Positions 48,227-57,163 of a stretch of 64,000 nucleotides of DNA are shown piece by piece. The position numbers and the translations under genes are program-made. Positions within the stretch are counted from its first letter, which is position 1. Every line of letters starts with the position of its first letter. Source of the DNA: Thiohalophilus sp. (GTDB lineage: Bacteria; Pseudomonadota; Gammaproteobacteria; UBA6429; Thiohalophilaceae). The notes under the pieces were generated by a model that saw nothing but the letters and a program-made list of their open reading frames with translations, made no database searches and was not told where the DNA came from. The stretch lies in assembly GCF_034521165.1 (NCBI RefSeq), contig NZ_JAXHMV010000001.1, positions 1 through 64,000 of the forward strand, in the 5' to 3' direction.

Positions 48227-49384
48227 ATGTCCGCCAGTCGTTTGTTGCCGTTTTGGGCCCTCCTGCCGGCGTTGTTGCTGGCGGCCTGCTCGACAACACC
48301 CTCCGAACCGACCCGTGAAATACAGTCCGAACCGCAGCCGCATCCGCAGCCGTCTCGCAGCGTATTGACCGTTGCGGCGGTCGGGGATGTGATGCTGGGC
48401 ACCGACTTTCCGTACCCCCGATTGCCGCCCGAAGACGGCGCCGAGCTGTTACGCGAGGTCGCACCGGTGCTGCGTGAGGCCGATATTGCCTTTGGCAACC
48501 TGGAAGGGGTGCTGATGGACGGCGGCGAGCCGGTGAAAACCTGTCAGAATCCCGCGGCCTGTTACCTGTTTCGCTCCCCCGCGCGCTATGCCGCGCACCT
48601 GCAACAAGCCGGTTTTACCCTCATGAGCCTGGCCAACAACCATGCCCGGGATTTCGGCGAGGCGGGCCGCGAGGCGAGTATGCAGATCTTGCGCCGCCAC
48701 GGCATCCGGCATACCGGTCGCCGGGGGGATGTCGCCAGCTGGACGGTTAACGGACTGCGGGTGGCGGCCATCGCGTTTGCCCCGTTTATCGACTCGCATG
48801 ACATGCTGGATACGGCGCGCATGGTCGCCCTGGTGAATGCGCTCAAGCGTCGGCACGATATTGTGCTGGTCTCGTTCCACGGCGGCGCCGAGGGGGAGGA
48901 GGCCCTGCATCTGCCCTTTGCCGAAGAGCACTATTACGGCGAACGGCGCGGGGATGTGGTCGCCTTTGCGCGTCGGGCGGTGGAGGCCGGCGCCGATCTG
49001 GTAATCGGCCACGGTCCCCACGTGCCGCGGGCAATGGAGCTCTACCGCGGCCGGTTGATTGCCTACAGCCTGGGGAATTTCGCCACCTATCAGGGGATGA
49101 GCGTGAGCGGCCGCAAGGGTCTGGCGCCGTTACTCGAGGCGCGGCTGGATTCGCGGGGCCGCTTTATCGAGGGGCGGATTCATTCGTTTGTCCAGCAGCG
49201 CCCGCAGGGACCGGTCCGGGATGCGCAGCGGCGTGCCGCGGGGCTGATCGCACGCCTGTCGCAGCAGGATTTCCCGCGCGCCTCGCTGGCCTTCGATCAC
49301 CGGGGCCATCTCTATCCCCTGTCCGTTCCGTTTGCGCTGAAAGCGGACAAAACCCGCGACGATCGGTACAATACCCGGTTTTAA
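48227..49384 (+). CDS. CapA/PgsA-family metallophosphatase-like lipoprotein
   Basis: 385 residues. An N-terminal lipoprotein signal (LLPFWALLPALLLAAC with lipobox LLAAC) is followed by a Pro/Glu spacer and the CapA (calcineurin-like) fold: AAVGDVMLGTDFPYPRLPPE, VLREADIAFGNLEGVLMDGG, SLANNHARDFGEAGREASMQ, IVLVSFHGGAEGEEALHLPF and GADLVIGHGPHVPRAMELYR. These include the metal-binding D, N, H and the GHGPH motif. The family is linked to surface polyglutamate or capsule synthesis, but a lone gene here between the M23 gene and secA has no partner pgs genes, so function is unknown. Confidence 0.85.
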   Translation: MSASRLLPFWALLPALLLAACSTTPSEPTREIQSEPQPHPQPSRSVLTVAAVGDVMLGTDFPYPRLPPEDGAELLREVAPVLREADIAFGNLEGVLMDGGEPVKTCQNPAACYLFRSPARYAAHLQQAGFTLMSLANNHARDFGEAGREASMQILRRHGIRHTGRRGDVASWTVNGLRVAAIAFAPFIDSHDMLDTARMVALVNALKRRHDIVLVSFHGGAEGEEALHLPFAEEHYYGERRGDVVAFARRAVEAGADLVIGHGPHVPRAMELYRGRLIAYSLGNFATYQGMSVSGRKGLAPLLEARLDSRGRFIEGRIHSFVQQRPQGPVRDAQRRAAGLIARLSQQDFPRASLAFDHRGHLYPLSVPFALKADKTRDDRYNTRF

Positions 49385-49464
49385 AGCAGGAAAAAGATTT
49401 TTCCAGGCACAATACTCCAACCAGTAAGTGAGCCCTTACACCAAAGCTTGCAACAGGCAAATTT

Positions 49465-52176
49465 ATGTTCAAACCATTCCTGAAAAAAGTTTTCGGCAGC
49501 CGTAACGAGCGCCTGGTCAAGCAGATGGGTAAAACCGTCGAGCGCATCAACGCGCTGGAAGCGGACATGCAGGCCCTCTCCGATGCCGAGCTGCAAAACA
49601 AAACTGTCGAATTTCGCCAGCGGCTGGCCGACGGGATGAAACTGGACGACCTGTTGCCGGAGGCTTTCGCCGTAGTGCGCGAAGCGGCGGTGCGGACGCT
49701 GGGGATGCGCCATTTCGATGTGCAGTTGATCGGTGCCATGGTGCTGCATCAGGGCAAGATATCCGAAATGCGCACCGGCGAAGGCAAGACCCTGATGGCG
49801 ACCCTGGCCTGCTATCTGAATGCCCTGCCACAAACCGGCGTTCATGTGGTGACCGTCAACGATTATCTGGCCCGCCGTGATGCCGAGTGGATGGGCAAGG
49901 TGTACGAATTTCTGGGGATGTCGGTGGGCACCATCGGCTCCGGCATGCCGTTTGAAGACAAGAAAGCCGCCTACGCCGCGGATATTACCTTCGGCACCAA
50001 CAACGAGTTCGGTTTTGATTATCTGCGCGACAACATGGCGTTCAGCAAGGAGGAGCAATTCCAGCGTCAGCTGGGCTTTGCCGTAATCGACGAAGTGGAC
50101 TCGATTCTCATCGACGAGGCCCGCACACCGTTGATTATCTCCGGGCCGTCCGAAGACAGTTCCGGGCATTATCACAAGATCAACGCGCTGGTTCCCAAGC
50201 TGACCAAACAGGAAGAGGAAGACGGTCCCGGCGACTACAGCGTCGAGGAAAAGAACAAGCAGATTTACCTGACCGAGGAAGGCCACCAGCATGTGGAAGA
50301 GTTGCTCACCGAAGTCGGGCTGCTTGAAGAGGGCGAGAGTCTCTACGATGCCGCCAACATCGGCCTGCTGCACCATGTTAACGCCGCGCTGCGCGCGCAT
50401 GTGCTGTTCCAGAAAGATGTGGATTACATCGTGCAGGATAACGAAGTGGTCATCGTCGACGAGTTCACCGGGCGCACCATGCCGGGCCGGCGCTGGTCCG
50501 ACGGGCTGCACCAGGCGGTGGAAGCCAAGGAGGGGGTGGAGATCCAGCGCGAGAACCAGACCGTCGCCTCGATTACCTTCCAGAACTTTTTCCGGCTCTA
50601 CGACAAGTTGTCGGGCATGACCGGGACCGCCGACACCGAAGCCTACGAGTTCCAGACCATCTACGGGCTGGAAGTGGTGGTGATCCCGACCCACAAGCCG
50701 ATGATTCGCCAGGATATGGTGGACAAGGTCTATCTTACCCAGCAGGAGAAGTTTCAGGCCATCCTGGATGACATTCGCGATTGCAAGCAGCGCGGCCAAC
50801 CGGCGCTGGTCGGCACCACGTCGATCGAAGTGTCGGAATTGCTCTCCGGTGTGCTGCAAAAAGAGCAGATTCAGCACGAAGTATTGAATGCCAAGCAGCA
50901 TGCCCGCGAGGCCGAGATCATCGCCCAGGCCGGGCGCCCCGGCGCGGTGACCATCGCCACCAACATGGCCGGCCGCGGTACCGATATCGTGCTCGGCGGT
51001 AACCTGGACGCGGAACTGGCGGAGTTCGAAGCCGCGGACGAACAGGCGCTGGAACAGCATCGCCAGGGTTGGCAACAGCGCCACGATCAGGTGGTGGACG
51101 CCGGCGGGTTGCATATCATCGGCACCGAGCGCCACGAGTCGCGGCGTATCGACAACCAGTTGCGCGGTCGCTCCGGACGCCAGGGCGATCCCGGCTCCTC
51201 GCGCTTTTATCTGTCCCTGGAAGACAGCCTGATGCGCATCTTCGCCTCGGAGAAGGTCTCCGGGTTGATGCAGCGTCTGGGTATGAAAGAGGGCGAGTCC
51301 ATCGAACATCCATGGGTCAGCCGGGCGATCGAAAATGCCCAGCGCAAGGTCGAGGGCCATAACTTCGATCTGCGCAAGCAGCTGCTGGAATATGACGATG
51401 TCGCCAACGACCAGCGCAGGGTGATCTACGAGCAACGCAACGAACTGTTGTCGGCCGAAGACATCAGCGACACCGTCAAGGCGATTCGCGAGGACGTGGT
51501 TTACAACATGGTCACTCCGTATGTGCCGCCGCAGAGCCTCGAGGAGCAGTGGGATCTGCCGGGCCTGGAAGAGATGATCGAAGCGGAGTTCGGCCTCAAG
51601 CTGGAGGTCCGCCAGTGGCTGGAAGAGGACGCCAGTCTGCATGAAGAGTCCCTGCGCGAGAAAGTCCTGGCCGAGATCGAAGCGGCCTATGCCGCCAAGG
51701 AAGAGAGCGTCGGCAGTGAAGTCATGCGCCAGGTTGAAAAGGCGGTGATGCTGCAGGTATTGGACGGGCAGTGGCGTGAACACCTGGCCATGATGGATCA
51801 GCTGCGTCAGGGCATTCATCTGCGCGGCTATGCGCAGAAGAACCCCAAGCAGGAATACAAGCGTGAATCCTTCCAGCTGTTTACGGAAATGCTGGATCGC
51901 ATCAAGCAGGAGGCGATCACCATTCTCAGCCGGTTGCGGGTACGCAGCGAGGATGACGTGGATGCGCTGGAGCAGCAACGCCGCCAGCAACAACACGCCG
52001 ACGCCATGGAGTTCCAGCATCGGGAGATCAGCGCCATGAGCGAGGAAGAGCCCGCCGCCGCGCCGGCCCCGGCCGCCACTCCCTATGTCCGGGAAGGGCG
52101 CAAGGTCGGGCGCAACGAACCCTGCCCCTGCGGCTCGGGCAAGAAGTACAAACAGTGCCACGGCAAGCTGAGCTGA
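49465..52176 (+). CDS. secA: Preprotein translocase ATPase SecA
   Basis: 903 residues. Motor of Sec export at the cytoplasmic membrane. DEAD motifs: [14 protein letters not shown] (Walker A), [17 protein letters not shown] (Walker B), [20 protein letters not shown] and [20 protein letters not shown] (motif VI). The C-terminal zinc-binding tail reads [20 protein letters not shown]. The ATG at 49,465 follows the CapA-like gene by 80 bases. A minus-strand frame of 1,369 codons across secA and argJ is a codon-bias shadow. Confidence 0.98.
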   Translation: MFKPFLKKVFGSRNERLVKQMGKTVERINALEADMQALSDAELQNKTVEFRQRLADGMKLDDLLPEAFAVVREAAVRTLGMRHFDVQLIGAMVLHQGKISEMRTGEGKTLMATLACYLNALPQTGVHVVTVNDYLARRDAEWMGKVYEFLGMSVGTIGSGMPFEDKKAAYAADITFGTNNEFGFDYLRDNMAFSKEEQFQRQLGFAVIDEVDSILIDEARTPLIISGPSEDSSGHYHKINALVPKLTKQEEEDGPGDYSVEEKNKQIYLTEEGHQHVEELLTEVGLLEEGESLYDAANIGLLHHVNAALRAHVLFQKDVDYIVQDNEVVIVDEFTGRTMPGRRWSDGLHQAVEAKEGVEIQRENQTVASITFQNFFRLYDKLSGMTGTADTEAYEFQTIYGLEVVVIPTHKPMIRQDMVDKVYLTQQEKFQAILDDIRDCKQRGQPALVGTTSIEVSELLSGVLQKEQIQHEVLNAKQHAREAEIIAQAGRPGAVTIATNMAGRGTDIVLGGNLDAELAEFEAADEQALEQHRQGWQQRHDQVVDAGGLHIIGTERHESRRIDNQLRGRSGRQGDPGSSRFYLSLEDSLMRIFASEKVSGLMQRLGMKEGESIEHPWVSRAIENAQRKVEGHNFDLRKQLLEYDDVANDQRRVIYEQRNELLSAEDISDTVKAIREDVVYNMVTPYVPPQSLEEQWDLPGLEEMIEAEFGLKLEVRQWLEEDASLHEESLREKVLAEIEAAYAAKEESVGSEVMRQVEKAVMLQVLDGQWREHLAMMDQLRQGIHLRGYAQKNPKQEYKRESFQLFTEMLDRIKQEAITILSRLRVRSEDDVDALEQQRRQQQHADAMEFQHREISAMSEEEPAAAPAPAATPYVREGRKVGRNEPCPCGSGKKYKQCHGKLS

Positions 52177-52197
52177 CGCCGTCACGGAGTCGCGTCG

Positions 52198-53406
52198 ATG
52201 GCTGATGCCCACAATCCCGCCTTCGAACCGGTGCCCGGCATCCGGCTGGGTACGACGTGCGCCGGGATCAAAAAACCGGGCCGTCGCGATCTGGTGGTGA
52301 TGGCGCTGGCCCCGGGAAGCACGGCGGCCGCGGTCTTCACCCGCAACGCTTTTTGCGCCGCCCCGGTCAGCGTCGCCCGCGAGCATTTGCAACAGCGCCA
52401 GCCGCGCTATTTGCTGATCAACACCGGTAACGCCAATGCCGGCACCGGCGCGGCCGGCCTGGCCGATGCCCGTCAGTGCTGCGCGGCGCTGGCCGAGCAG
52501 GTCGGTTGTCAGACTCAGGAGGTGCTGCCGTTCTCCACCGGGGTGATCGGCGAGCCGTTGCCGGTGACACGGATTACCGAGGGCCTGCCGGCGGCCTGTG
52601 CGGCGCTGGGTGCGGCGGGCTGGGACCAGGCGGCCCACGGCATCCTGACCACCGACACCGTCCCCAAACTCGTCTCCCGCCAGCTCACCCTGGCGGGGCG
52701 CACGGTCACGCTCACCGGGATGGCCAAGGGCAGCGGCATGATTCGCCCGGATATGGCGACCATGCTCGCCTTTATCGCCACCGATGCGGCGCTCGAGGCG
52801 CCCTTGCTGCAGGAACTGCTGCAGCAGGCGGTGGACCACTCCTTCAACCGGATCACGGTCGACGGTGACACCTCCACCAACGATGCCTGTCTGCTGGCGG
52901 CCACGGGGGCCAGCGGCGTCAACGTGACCGCCGGCAGTGTCGAGGCCAAAGCGCTGTCCGAGGCCCTGCAGGATGTCTGTGTGGCACTGGCCCGGGCCAT
53001 CGTGCGCGACGGCGAAGGGGCTACCAAACTGATCAATCTCGTGGTCAACGGCGGACGCGACGAGACCGAATGCCTGGCTGTGGCCTATACGATCGCCCAT
53101 TCGCCGCTGGTCAAGACCGCCTTTTTCGCCAGCGATCCCAACTGGGGCCGACTGCTGGCCGCGGTCGGCCGGGCCGGACTCGCGGAACTGGATGTCGAAA
53201 GCGTCAGCCTGTGGCTGGACGACGTGCTGCTGGCCGAGGCGGGCGGACGCGCCGCCGGCTATACCGAGGAACAGGGCCAGCGGGTGATGAATCAGGACGA
53301 GATCACCGTCACCGTGGATCTGCAGCGCGGCGATGCCACGGCCACCGTCTGGACCTGCGACTTCTCCTACGACTACGTGCGCATCAACGCCGAATACCGA
53401 ACCTAG
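52198..53406 (+). CDS. argJ: Bifunctional ornithine acetyltransferase/N-acetylglutamate synthase ArgJ
   Basis: 402 residues. Transfers acetyl from N-acetylornithine to glutamate and also makes N-acetylglutamate, allowing cyclic arginine synthesis. The self-cleavage site lies in GMIRPDMATMLAFIATDAAL (nucleophile Thr), with the N-terminal VPGIRLGTTCAGIKKPGRRD and SVAREHLQQRQPRYLLINTG, and FNRITVDGDTSTNDACLL. The Ser/Asn-rich C-terminal region VKTAFFASDPNWGRLLAAV is conserved. Follows secA by 21 bases. Confidence 0.95.
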   Translation: MADAHNPAFEPVPGIRLGTTCAGIKKPGRRDLVVMALAPGSTAAAVFTRNAFCAAPVSVAREHLQQRQPRYLLINTGNANAGTGAAGLADARQCCAALAEQVGCQTQEVLPFSTGVIGEPLPVTRITEGLPAACAALGAAGWDQAAHGILTTDTVPKLVSRQLTLAGRTVTLTGMAKGSGMIRPDMATMLAFIATDAALEAPLLQELLQQAVDHSFNRITVDGDTSTNDACLLAATGASGVNVTAGSVEAKALSEALQDVCVALARAIVRDGEGATKLINLVVNGGRDETECLAVAYTIAHSPLVKTAFFASDPNWGRLLAAVGRAGLAELDVESVSLWLDDVLLAEAGGRAAGYTEEQGQRVMNQDEITVTVDLQRGDATATVWTCDFSYDYVRINAEYRT

Positions 53407-53445
53407 CAATCCGTCGATCAGGTCATGTTGGCCAGCGGCGCTGGA

Positions 53446-53612
53446 TATAACGCGGAGGACGCGGAGTCGCAGAGGCGCGGAGAATTCCAAGTTGAAACAC
53501 CTGCAAGCTTCTCAAAATTTCAGTCAAATACTAATGAATGAGGTAATTTTTTTAACGCCAGAAACCCTTTTACTCCGCGACTCTGCGACTCCGCGTCCTC
53601 TGCGTTTAATTC
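53446..53612. repeat. Inverted-repeat element of GC-rich hexamer type
   Basis: AACGCGGAGGACGCGGAGTCGC (from 53,449) and GACTCTGCGACTCCGCGTCC (from about 53,578) are long partly matching inverted arms around an AT-rich centre with no gene. Elements of the GAGGACGCGGAG type are scattered in intergenic regions of many bacteria and have no proven function. It separates argJ from the MutT-ThiE gene. Confidence 0.6.
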
Positions 53613-53663
53613 CCGCTCTGAAAAAATGGGGCGACTTGCTTCCCGGAACGGTTATTCACGACG

Positions 53664-54611
53664 ATGTCTGAAGTGATTCATGTCGCTGCAGGTGTGATTT
53701 ACAACGCGGCCGGCGAGGTATTGCTGGCCCGGCGCGCGGAGCATCGTCATCAGGGGGGATTGTGGGAATTTCCCGGCGGCAAGATCGAAGCCGGCGAGAC
53801 GGTGGAACAGGCTCTGGCCCGCGAACTGCATGAGGAGGTGGGGATTACGGTAAGTCACAGCGAGCCGTTGATTCGCATCCCGCATGATTATGCCGATCGC
53901 AGGGTCGTGCTGGATGTCCGTGCGGTGCGGGCCTTTAGCGGCGAGGCGCACGGGCGCGAGGGGCAGCCGGTGCGCTGGGTGGCGCCACCCCGGCTGAACG
54001 ACTATGCCATGCCGGCCGCCAACCGGCCGATCGTGAACGCCCTGCGCCTGCCTGCCGAGTGCCTGATTACCCCGCCGCTCGAGAGCGAGGAACAGTGGTT
54101 GTCCGTGCTCAAAAAAAGCCTGCAACAGGGCGTGCGCCTGGTTCAGTTACGGCTCAAGGAGCTGGCCGCGGATCGGATCGATGCCCTGACGCGCAAGGCG
54201 CTGGCCCTGTGCCATGCCCATGGTTGCCAGGTCCTGCTCAATGCCGATCCGCCGCAGTTCGCCCATCTGCCGGTGGATGGCTTTCATTTACCCTCGGCAA
54301 CATTGTCACGCTATAGCTCGCGGCCGGTTGCAGCTGACAAATGGCTGTCGGCCTCGGTTCACAACCGGGCCGAGCTGGCCGAGGCGACCCGGCTGGAGGT
54401 GGATTTCGCATTTGTGGCCCCGGTGCAGGCGACCCGAACCCATCCCGATGCGGTGCCACTGGGCTGGGCCGGCTTTGCGGAACTGGCCGACGCGGCCGCG
54501 TTTCCGGTGTACGCCCTGGGCGGCATGCAGCGCCGTGATGTGATCCTGGCCCGACAGTATGGCGGGCAGGGCATCGCCGGAATTCGAGTGTTTGTTGAAG
54601 GAGACGCGTAA
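53664..54611 (+). CDS. Nudix (MutT) - ThiE-like fusion protein
   Basis: 315 residues with two domains. Residues 1-130: Nudix hydrolase, with the full box GGKIEAGETVEQALARELHE followed by EVG and an upstream AEHRHQGGLWEFPGG, as in 8-oxo-dGTPase MutT. Residues about 135-315: thiamine-monophosphate-synthase-like barrel with VRLVQLRLKELAADRIDA, VDGFHLPSATLSRY, ASVHNRAELAEATRL and YALGGMQRRDVILARQYGGQ. The fused arrangement is known in gammaproteobacteria; whether the second half still makes thiamine phosphate is not known, and the RVFVEGDA end lacks the usual extension. Overlaps the next gene's start by none (gap zero). Confidence 0.85.
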   Translation: MSEVIHVAAGVIYNAAGEVLLARRAEHRHQGGLWEFPGGKIEAGETVEQALARELHEEVGITVSHSEPLIRIPHDYADRRVVLDVRAVRAFSGEAHGREGQPVRWVAPPRLNDYAMPAANRPIVNALRLPAECLITPPLESEEQWLSVLKKSLQQGVRLVQLRLKELAADRIDALTRKALALCHAHGCQVLLNADPPQFAHLPVDGFHLPSATLSRYSSRPVAADKWLSASVHNRAELAEATRLEVDFAFVAPVQATRTHPDAVPLGWAGFAELADAAAFPVYALGGMQRRDVILARQYGGQGIAGIRVFVEGDA

Positions 54612-55118
54612 ATGTCACCGTGGGTCAAAACAGGTGGGTTGTTGCTGCTGGTCGTGCTGATCGCCCTTGCCGGCGGTTACAGCTGGGTCGCTATCTACCA
54701 CACTGACCGTGATACTGCTCCGGCCACACCGGCCAAAACTGTGTCGATGCCGGTGACGGCGATCGCCTGCCGGGAGACAACGGGGGCCTGTCGGGCCACG
54801 CATCCGGATCTGGGCGACATCACTCTGCGCTTTCCCGACGGGGCGTATTACATGCAACGCTTCGCGGCCGAGCTGCGCCTGGCCAGGGCCACGCAACTCG
54901 ATCGGGTCACGCTGGACCTGGCGATGACCGGCATGGACATGGGACGCAACCGCTTCAACCTGTCGCCGGCCGGAGACGGGATCTGGCAGGGCGAGTTACT
55001 GTTACCCCTCTGTGTTACGGGGCGCGTGGATTGGCAAGTAACGGTGCAACTGGACAGGGATGAGCGACGTTATGAAGCGGTGTTTCCATTAAACGTTACG
55101 CGCGCCCCGCAACAGTAA
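54612..55118 (+). CDS. Membrane-anchored periplasmic protein, unknown
   Basis: 168 residues beginning directly after the MutT-ThiE stop. An N-terminal helix GGLLLLVVLIALAGGYSWVA anchors it; the rest is a predicted beta domain with two Cys (IACRETTGACRATHPDLG), DLAMTGMDMGRNRFNLSPAG and VTGRVDWQVTVQLDRDERRY. It superficially resembles FixH/YtkA-like proteins (MTGMDMG), but the match is short. Function unknown. Confidence 0.6.
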   Translation: MSPWVKTGGLLLLVVLIALAGGYSWVAIYHTDRDTAPATPAKTVSMPVTAIACRETTGACRATHPDLGDITLRFPDGAYYMQRFAAELRLARATQLDRVTLDLAMTGMDMGRNRFNLSPAGDGIWQGELLLPLCVTGRVDWQVTVQLDRDERRYEAVFPLNVTRAPQQ

Positions 55119-55153
55119 CGAGGGGCGAGGTACGAGTGACGAGGAAAACATCT

Positions 55154-55221
55154 GTAGGGTGCGTTCTACGCACCTTTTCACCCGTTTCTGCGATGAAATC
55201 GGTGCGTAGAACGCACCCTAC
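55154..55221. repeat. Perfect 21-bp inverted repeat with REP-like core
   Basis: GTAGGGTGCGTTCTACGCACC (55,154-55,174) and its exact reverse complement (55,201-55,221) flank a 26-base spacer. Each arm itself contains a shorter TGCG/CGCA palindrome. Located between the convergent unknown gene and yacG. The following 100 bases (55,225-55,330) are a direct-repeat tract of ACTCAGT-like units and AATTCAAAATTC words. No coding sequence. Confidence 0.7.
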
Positions 55222-55350
55222 CGGCTCAGAACTCAGAACTCAGTACTCAGTACTTAGTAATCAGCCGCAGGTCACATTGGCGAAGCCTATGTGATGATTC
55301 CCGGTCTTTCAGCACTCAGTAGCTGAAAATTCAAAATTCAAAATTCAGCA

Positions 55351-55557
55351 TTAGTCCTTATCTTCGTCCGGATCGGTTTGTTCGTCGATGAACTCATCGG
55401 GCAGTTTGCGATCCCCGGGAATGCGGTGGCTTTCGCTGGCCCATTCGCCCAGATCGATCAGCCTGCAACGATCGCTGCAGAAGGGACGCCATTTGGCGTT
55501 TTCATCCCAGCTCACCGGCTTGCCGCAGGTCGGGCATTTGACGACCAGACGGCTCAT
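55351..55557 (-). CDS. yacG: DNA gyrase inhibitor YacG
   Basis: 68-residue zinc-ribbon protein. Start [20 protein letters not shown] at 55,557, overlapping the end of zapD as ATGA; four Cys (CPTC and CSDRC) bind zinc, with [20 protein letters not shown] the family signature. YacG binds GyrB and inhibits supercoiling in E. coli. The last gene of the pilB-...-yacG operon. A longer frame upstream (to 55,851) is out of family and only a shadow of zapD. Confidence 0.9.
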   Translation of the reverse strand: MSRLVVKCPTCGKPVSWDENAKWRPFCSDRCRLIDLGEWASESHRIPGDRKLPDEFIDEQTDPDEDKD

Positions 55558-56321
55558 AGGGTGCAGCAGGTCAGCTGGAAGTTGACCGTCCCGTCCATCT
55601 GTACCGGGCGCCCGCTGTCGCCGGGGCGCACAAAACGGACACTGAAGCGGTGTTTGCCGCCGCTGATCTCCGGGTAGCAGTCCAGCGAATTGTCGAGCGT
55701 GACCCGCAGCAGCTGCGCCCGTGTCTGGCTGTCGAGGCTTTGCTGATAAAAGCCTTTTTCCGCCACCACCTCGCGGGAGTCGGCCGACTCGCGGAGGATC
55801 CCGAGGATCAGGCTGACCGGCTTGAGAATGGTGTTCAGCTCCTCGTACCATGTCTCCAGTTTGGCAATGCGCACTTCGGGATCCTGCTGCAGCCAGTAGT
55901 GATAGCCGGGCAGATCGAAACTGCAGCTGCCGGCGGTGATGGTCCCGCGCTGGCGCAGGCTGGCTATCAGTTCATTGTCGCGCAGGCTTTGCCCGGGGTG
56001 GCCCTGCAGGCCATGCAGTTCCTTCTGGGCGGCATCCAGCTGGGAGAGGATGGTATTCAGTTGCTCGCGATCCACGCCGGGCATGTCGCGCAGACGGGAG
56101 AGCGCGGCCTGGAGTCGATCCAGCTCCTTGAGGGTTTCCGCCTTGAGCTCGCCCCGGGAGACGATCTCCAGGATATCGATCAACGCATTGACGGTGGCGC
56201 GCGAGTCCCAGACCGAAAAGCCGCGCAGGGTATAGGCTGCCTGTTTGAACAGGTGCTCGAGCCGCAGGTAGGTGCGGATGCGTTCGTTCAGGGGTTGCTC
56301 GTAAACGATCGGATTATCCAC
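55554..56321 (-). CDS. zapD: Z-ring associated protein ZapD
   Basis: 255 residues. Start [20 protein letters not shown]; family features are [60 protein letters not shown] and [20 protein letters not shown], and a late strand region HRFSVRFV. ZapD (YacF) crosslinks FtsZ filaments. It overlaps yacG by 4 bases and is 213 bases downstream of coaE, with a repeat element between. Confidence 0.93.
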   Translation of the reverse strand: MDNPIVYEQPLNERIRTYLRLEHLFKQAAYTLRGFSVWDSRATVNALIDILEIVSRGELKAETLKELDRLQAALSRLRDMPGVDREQLNTILSQLDAAQKELHGLQGHPGQSLRDNELIASLRQRGTITAGSCSFDLPGYHYWLQQDPEVRIAKLETWYEELNTILKPVSLILGILRESADSREVVAEKGFYQQSLDSQTRAQLLRVTLDNSLDCYPEISGGKHRFSVRFVRPGDSGRPVQMDGTVNFQLTCCTL

Positions 56322-56423
56322 GTGAAATGATCAACCGCTTGAGGATGAATGTGGCCTTATCTTACTGGAAAGCCCCGGTGGCGAAAACGGGGGATCTAAA
56401 TAGGTGTTCCGAATGGCTGTCCA

Positions 56424-56500
56424 GAGAGATTGCTTCGTCACGTTGTTCCTCGCAATGACATCACTATTTTTGGTCATTGCGAGCCAGGCGAAGCAATCTT
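56424..56500. repeat. CATTGCGAGC/GAAGCAATC inverted repeat
   Basis: AGAGATTGCTTCGTC (from 56,425) with CTCGCAATGAC, and the opposing GTCATTGCGAGCCAGGCGAAG plus CAATCT (to about 56,499) form a large near-palindromic element with spacer CATCACTATTTTTG. This word pair occurs in several copies in many unrelated bacterial genomes. It sits between coaE and zapD inside the operon, and may act as a hairpin that shapes RNA decay; no function shown. Confidence 0.6.
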
Positions 56501-56534
56501 TTGGACGTGATGATTGGGTATTCGCGGTGCATAT

Positions 56535-57134
56535 TCAGTGTGTCCCGGCGAGCGTCAGATATTTTTCGTGCAGGGTATCGATCTGCTGTTCCAGTTGTTC
56601 CAGGTCGCGGCTGTTATCGATGAGGTCATCGGCCAGGGCGCGACGTTGGTCGCGACTACTCTGGCTGGCCAGGATCTGCGCGACCTGCTCGCGTGAGAGT
56701 TGATCGCGGGCCATGGTGCGGCGGACCCGGGTCTCCTCGTCCGCCTCCACCAGCAGCACCCGATCAACAAAGGGGTAGTCGCCGGTTTCGGCCAGCAGGG
56801 GAATGACCACCAGGCAGTATGGCCCCTGCAACCCGTCGAGCCGGCGCCGGACTTCGTCGCGGATCCGCGGGTGGAGGATCTGCTCCAGCGCCCGGCGCCG
56901 GGCGGGATCGGCGAAGACGATAGCGCGCAGCGCGCCCCGGTCGAGCTGGCCGTCCGCCGTCAGTATACTGTCACCGAAGTGCGCCGCGATTTGTGCCAGC
57001 GCCGGCTGGCCGGGCGCGACCAGCTCCCGGGCAATGACATCAGTGTCGATGATCGGGACACCCCGTCGGGCAAAGGCATCGGCGACGGTCGATTTGCCGC
57101 TGCCGATGCCGCCGGTCAGCGCCACGATCAACAT
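56535..57134 (-). CDS. coaE: Dephospho-CoA kinase CoaE
   Basis: Last step of CoA synthesis. About 199 residues from MLIVALTGGIGSGKSTVADA (57,134) or 205 from the upstream ATG (57,152); the shorter is preferred because the P-loop normally begins within the first ten residues. P-loop GGIGSGKST, the acceptor-site region FARRGVPIIDTDVIARELV, LDRGALRAIVFADPARRRAL and PLLAETGDYPFVDRVLLVEA are typical. Located between pilD and zapD as usual in gammaproteobacteria. Confidence 0.96.
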   Translation of the reverse strand: MLIVALTGGIGSGKSTVADAFARRGVPIIDTDVIARELVAPGQPALAQIAAHFGDSILTADGQLDRGALRAIVFADPARRRALEQILHPRIRDEVRRRLDGLQGPYCLVVIPLLAETGDYPFVDRVLLVEADEETRVRRTMARDQLSREQVAQILASQSSRDQRRALADDLIDNSRDLEQLEQQIDTLHEKYLTLAGTH

Positions 57135-57163
57135 TCTAGTTCCGTGCCTCATGGGTCACGGTA

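Noticed and set aside
49381..53490. 1,369-codon open frame on the minus strand across secA and argJ
   Set aside because: It is the antisense shadow of two intact, highly conserved genes, caused by codon bias. No start site, promoter or protein motifs; long antisense frames also cover ftsA and ftsZ.
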